A stretch of 38,265 nt of DNA from Marinobacter sp. (GTDB lineage Bacteria; Pseudomonadota; Gammaproteobacteria; Pseudomonadales; Oleiphilaceae), in the NCBI GenBank assembly GCA_022565395.1, contig JAIUMV010000032.1, positions 1-38,265 of the forward strand, written 5' to 3'. The position numbers were made by a program, and so were the translations under genes. Positions within the stretch are counted from its first letter, which is position 1. Each line of letters starts with the position of its first letter. The notes under the pieces are model-generated. The model ran no database searches. It saw nothing but the letters and a program-made list of their open reading frames with translations, and had not been told where the DNA came from. Positions 36,934-38,265 of this stretch are shown one piece after another.

Positions 36934-37572
36934 TCAGGCTTTGACTGCAGGTTTGATGACAACGTTGCTGCCAGTCGCGCCGGGTACAGCGCCACTGACG
37001 AGCAGCAGGTTGCGCTCAGCGTCCACACGAACCACTTTCAGGTTCTGCACAGTGACGCGGCGATCACCCATGTGACCCGCCATCTTCTTGCCTTTGAATA
37101 CACGACCGGGAGTCTGGTTCTGACCGATAGAACCGGGCGCACGATGAGACAGGGAGTTACCGTGGGTAGCGTCCTGCATGGAGAAGTTCCAGCGCTTAAC
37201 GCCGCCCTGGAAGCCCTTACCTTTGGACTGGCCAGTCGCATCAACCACCTGACCATCTTCAAAGATAGCCGCAGTGATCTCGCCACCCGCCTGCAGGTCT
37301 TCGCCCTCGCCATCAGCAAGACGGAATTCCCACACGCCACGACCGGCTTCTACGCCCGCCTTGGCAAAGTGACCAGCGGCACTCTTGTTGACGCGGGACG
37401 CGCGACGGACACCAACAGTGACCTGGACAGCGCGATAGCCGTCAGATTCAAGCGTCTTCAGCTGGGTAATGCGGTTAGGCTCAACCTCAATTACCGTGAC
37501 AGGAATAGCCTGCCCTTCATCCGTAAAAATACGGGTCATACCGGCCTTACGACCGACAACACCAATTGCCAT
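36934..37572 (-). CDS. rplC: 50S ribosomal protein L3 (uL3)
   Basis: Early-assembly large-subunit protein, 212 residues. It starts [20 protein letters not shown] and includes the tip loop [20 protein letters not shown], whose Gln (GQNQ) is the target of the PrmB methyltransferase in E. coli. A 72-bp gap with a hairpin separates it from rpsJ. Confidence 0.98.
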   Translation of the reverse strand: MAIGVVGRKAGMTRIFTDEGQAIPVTVIEVEPNRITQLKTLESDGYRAVQVTVGVRRASRVNKSAAGHFAKAGVEAGRGVWEFRLADGEGEDLQAGGEITAAIFEDGQVVDATGQSKGKGFQGGVKRWNFSMQDATHGNSLSHRAPGSIGQNQTPGRVFKGKKMAGHMGDRRVTVQNLKVVRVDAERNLLLVSGAVPGATGSNVVIKPAVKA

Positions 37573-37629
37573 GTTTCACCTCATTAGTGTACGGGGCTTG
37601 CACCCTCTATGGCCTTTGACAGTTACACT

Positions 37630-37986
<357 letters not shown>

Positions 37987-38014
37987 TTAGCCGACCTTCA
38001 AAAAAAGGAGCCGC

Positions 38015-38043
38015 ATTGTATGCATAATGCCCAATACTGTCAA
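38015..38043 (-). promoter_or_regulatory. S10 operon promoter
   Basis: On the - strand a perfect -35 TTGACA (38038-38043) and -10 TACAAT (38015-38020) are 17 bp apart, the best promoter in the window. The start should lie near 38008, giving a ~50-nt leader before rpsJ. That is far shorter than the ~170-nt leader through which L4 controls the E. coli operon. Confidence 0.9.
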
Positions 38044-38081
38044 GCACCCAGAAAATGGCGCCGACAGCTCGGGCATTATGC
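38022..38081. repeat. Long imperfect inverted repeat around the S10 promoter
   Basis: GCATAATGCCC (38022-38032) is repeated as a perfect inverse at 38071-38081, and inside these CTGTC (38037-38041) pairs with GACAG (38063-38067). The arms are 20 and 19 bases long with a 21-base loop. The left arm fills the spacer and -35 region of the S10 promoter, while the right arm lies upstream of it. Confidence 0.7.
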
Positions 38082-38090
38082 GGATATACA

Positions 38091-38120
38091 AAAAGGGGGC
38101 CGCCTGGGCAGCCCCCTTTT
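38091..38120 (-). terminator. Terminator of the tuf gene
   Basis: A perfect 10-bp stem (38091-38100, aaaagggggc, with 38111-38120) closes on a 10-base loop. On the - strand it ends CCCCCTTTTTG, a canonical intrinsic terminator 18 bases after the tuf stop. It separates tuf from the S10 operon. Confidence 0.9.
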
Positions 38121-38138
38121 CATTGCTTGGACTATCGA

Positions 38139-38265
38139 TTACTCGATAATCTTGGCAACAACGCCGGCACCTACGGTACGGCCACCTTCGCGAATCGCGA
38201 AGCGCAGGCCATCTTCCATAGCAATCGGCGCAATCAGAGTTACTTCCAGCTTCACGTTGTCGCCA
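38139..38265 (-). CDS. tuf: Elongation factor Tu, C-terminal end (partial)
   Basis: The last 41 codons of EF-Tu, cut off by the window edge. The visible part reads [20 protein letters not shown] and [17 protein letters not shown] followed by TAA, the domain III end of the factor that delivers aminoacyl-tRNA to the ribosome. Its position before rpsJ is the standard end of the str operon (rpsL, rpsG, fusA, tuf). The rest lies outside the window. Confidence 0.97.
   Translation of the reverse strand, partial: GDNVKLEVTLIAPIAMEDGLRFAIREGGRTVGAGVVAKIIE

Overview
The window is chromosomal core DNA from a gammaproteobacterium, most likely a marine, surface-associated member of the Cellvibrionales/Alteromonadales/Oceanospirillales group. 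The basis is gene order (ntrBC preceded by a DUF4124 gene; ssb, an MFS gene and uvrA beside the ribosomal operons, an order I recall from Pseudomonas) and a complete-looking MSHA-type pilus locus, known mainly from Vibrio, Shewanella and Pseudoalteromonas. The genus cannot be fixed by eye. I see no insertion sequence, prophage, CRISPR array, tRNA or rRNA gene.

Region 1 (1-3487, + strand) is a nitrogen-control block. Hairpins and terminators at the left edge are followed by a secreted DUF4124 protein with its own sigma-70-like promoter. Then come ntrB and ntrC, overlapping by ATGA. The gap before ntrB holds two NtrC-type palindromes (775-808) and a -24/-12 (sigma-54) element (940-955), so ntrBC looks autoregulated.

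Region 2 (3494-19241, - strand) is one tight MSHA (mannose-sensitive haemagglutinin type IV pilus) locus. In transcription order it reads mshI, a pilN-like gene, mshJ, K, L, M, N, E, G, F, then after a 109-bp gap mshA, C, D, O, P, Q. The first block encodes the machine: PilM/N/O-like platform, secretin, AAA+ ATPase, TPR protein, c-di-GMP-sensing extension ATPase and PilC-like core. The second encodes the major pilin, four minor pilins and a 1180-residue secreted protein (MshQ) with a polyglycine domain, a lectin-like domain and a DUF6701 end, probably the tip adhesin. mshB and mshH are not present. A candidate -24/-12 promoter lies before mshA.

Region 3 (19259-24280) has ssb and a YajR-like MFS transporter on the - strand, and uvrA on the + strand diverging from the transporter across a short promoter region with a palindrome. 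A strong bidirectional terminator separates uvrA from rplQ.

Region 4 (24300-38265, - strand) is the canonical S10-spc-alpha ribosomal cluster: the 3' end of tuf, terminator, S10 promoter, then rpsJ, rplC, rplD, rplW, rplB, rpsS, rplV, rpsC, rplP, rpmC, rpsQ, rplN, rplX, rplE, rpsN, rpsH, rplF, rplR, rpsE, rpmD, rplO, secY, rpmJ, an alpha promoter, rpsM, rpsK, rpsD, rpoA, rplQ. Clear sigma-70 promoters are visible before rpsJ and before rpsM, both embedded in inverted repeats. Several intergenic RNA hairpins look regulatory.

I found no previously undescribed multi-gene system. The points most worth a second look are the MshQ architecture, the ntrBC control region, the inverted repeat at the S10 promoter and the palindrome centred on the rpsH start codon.
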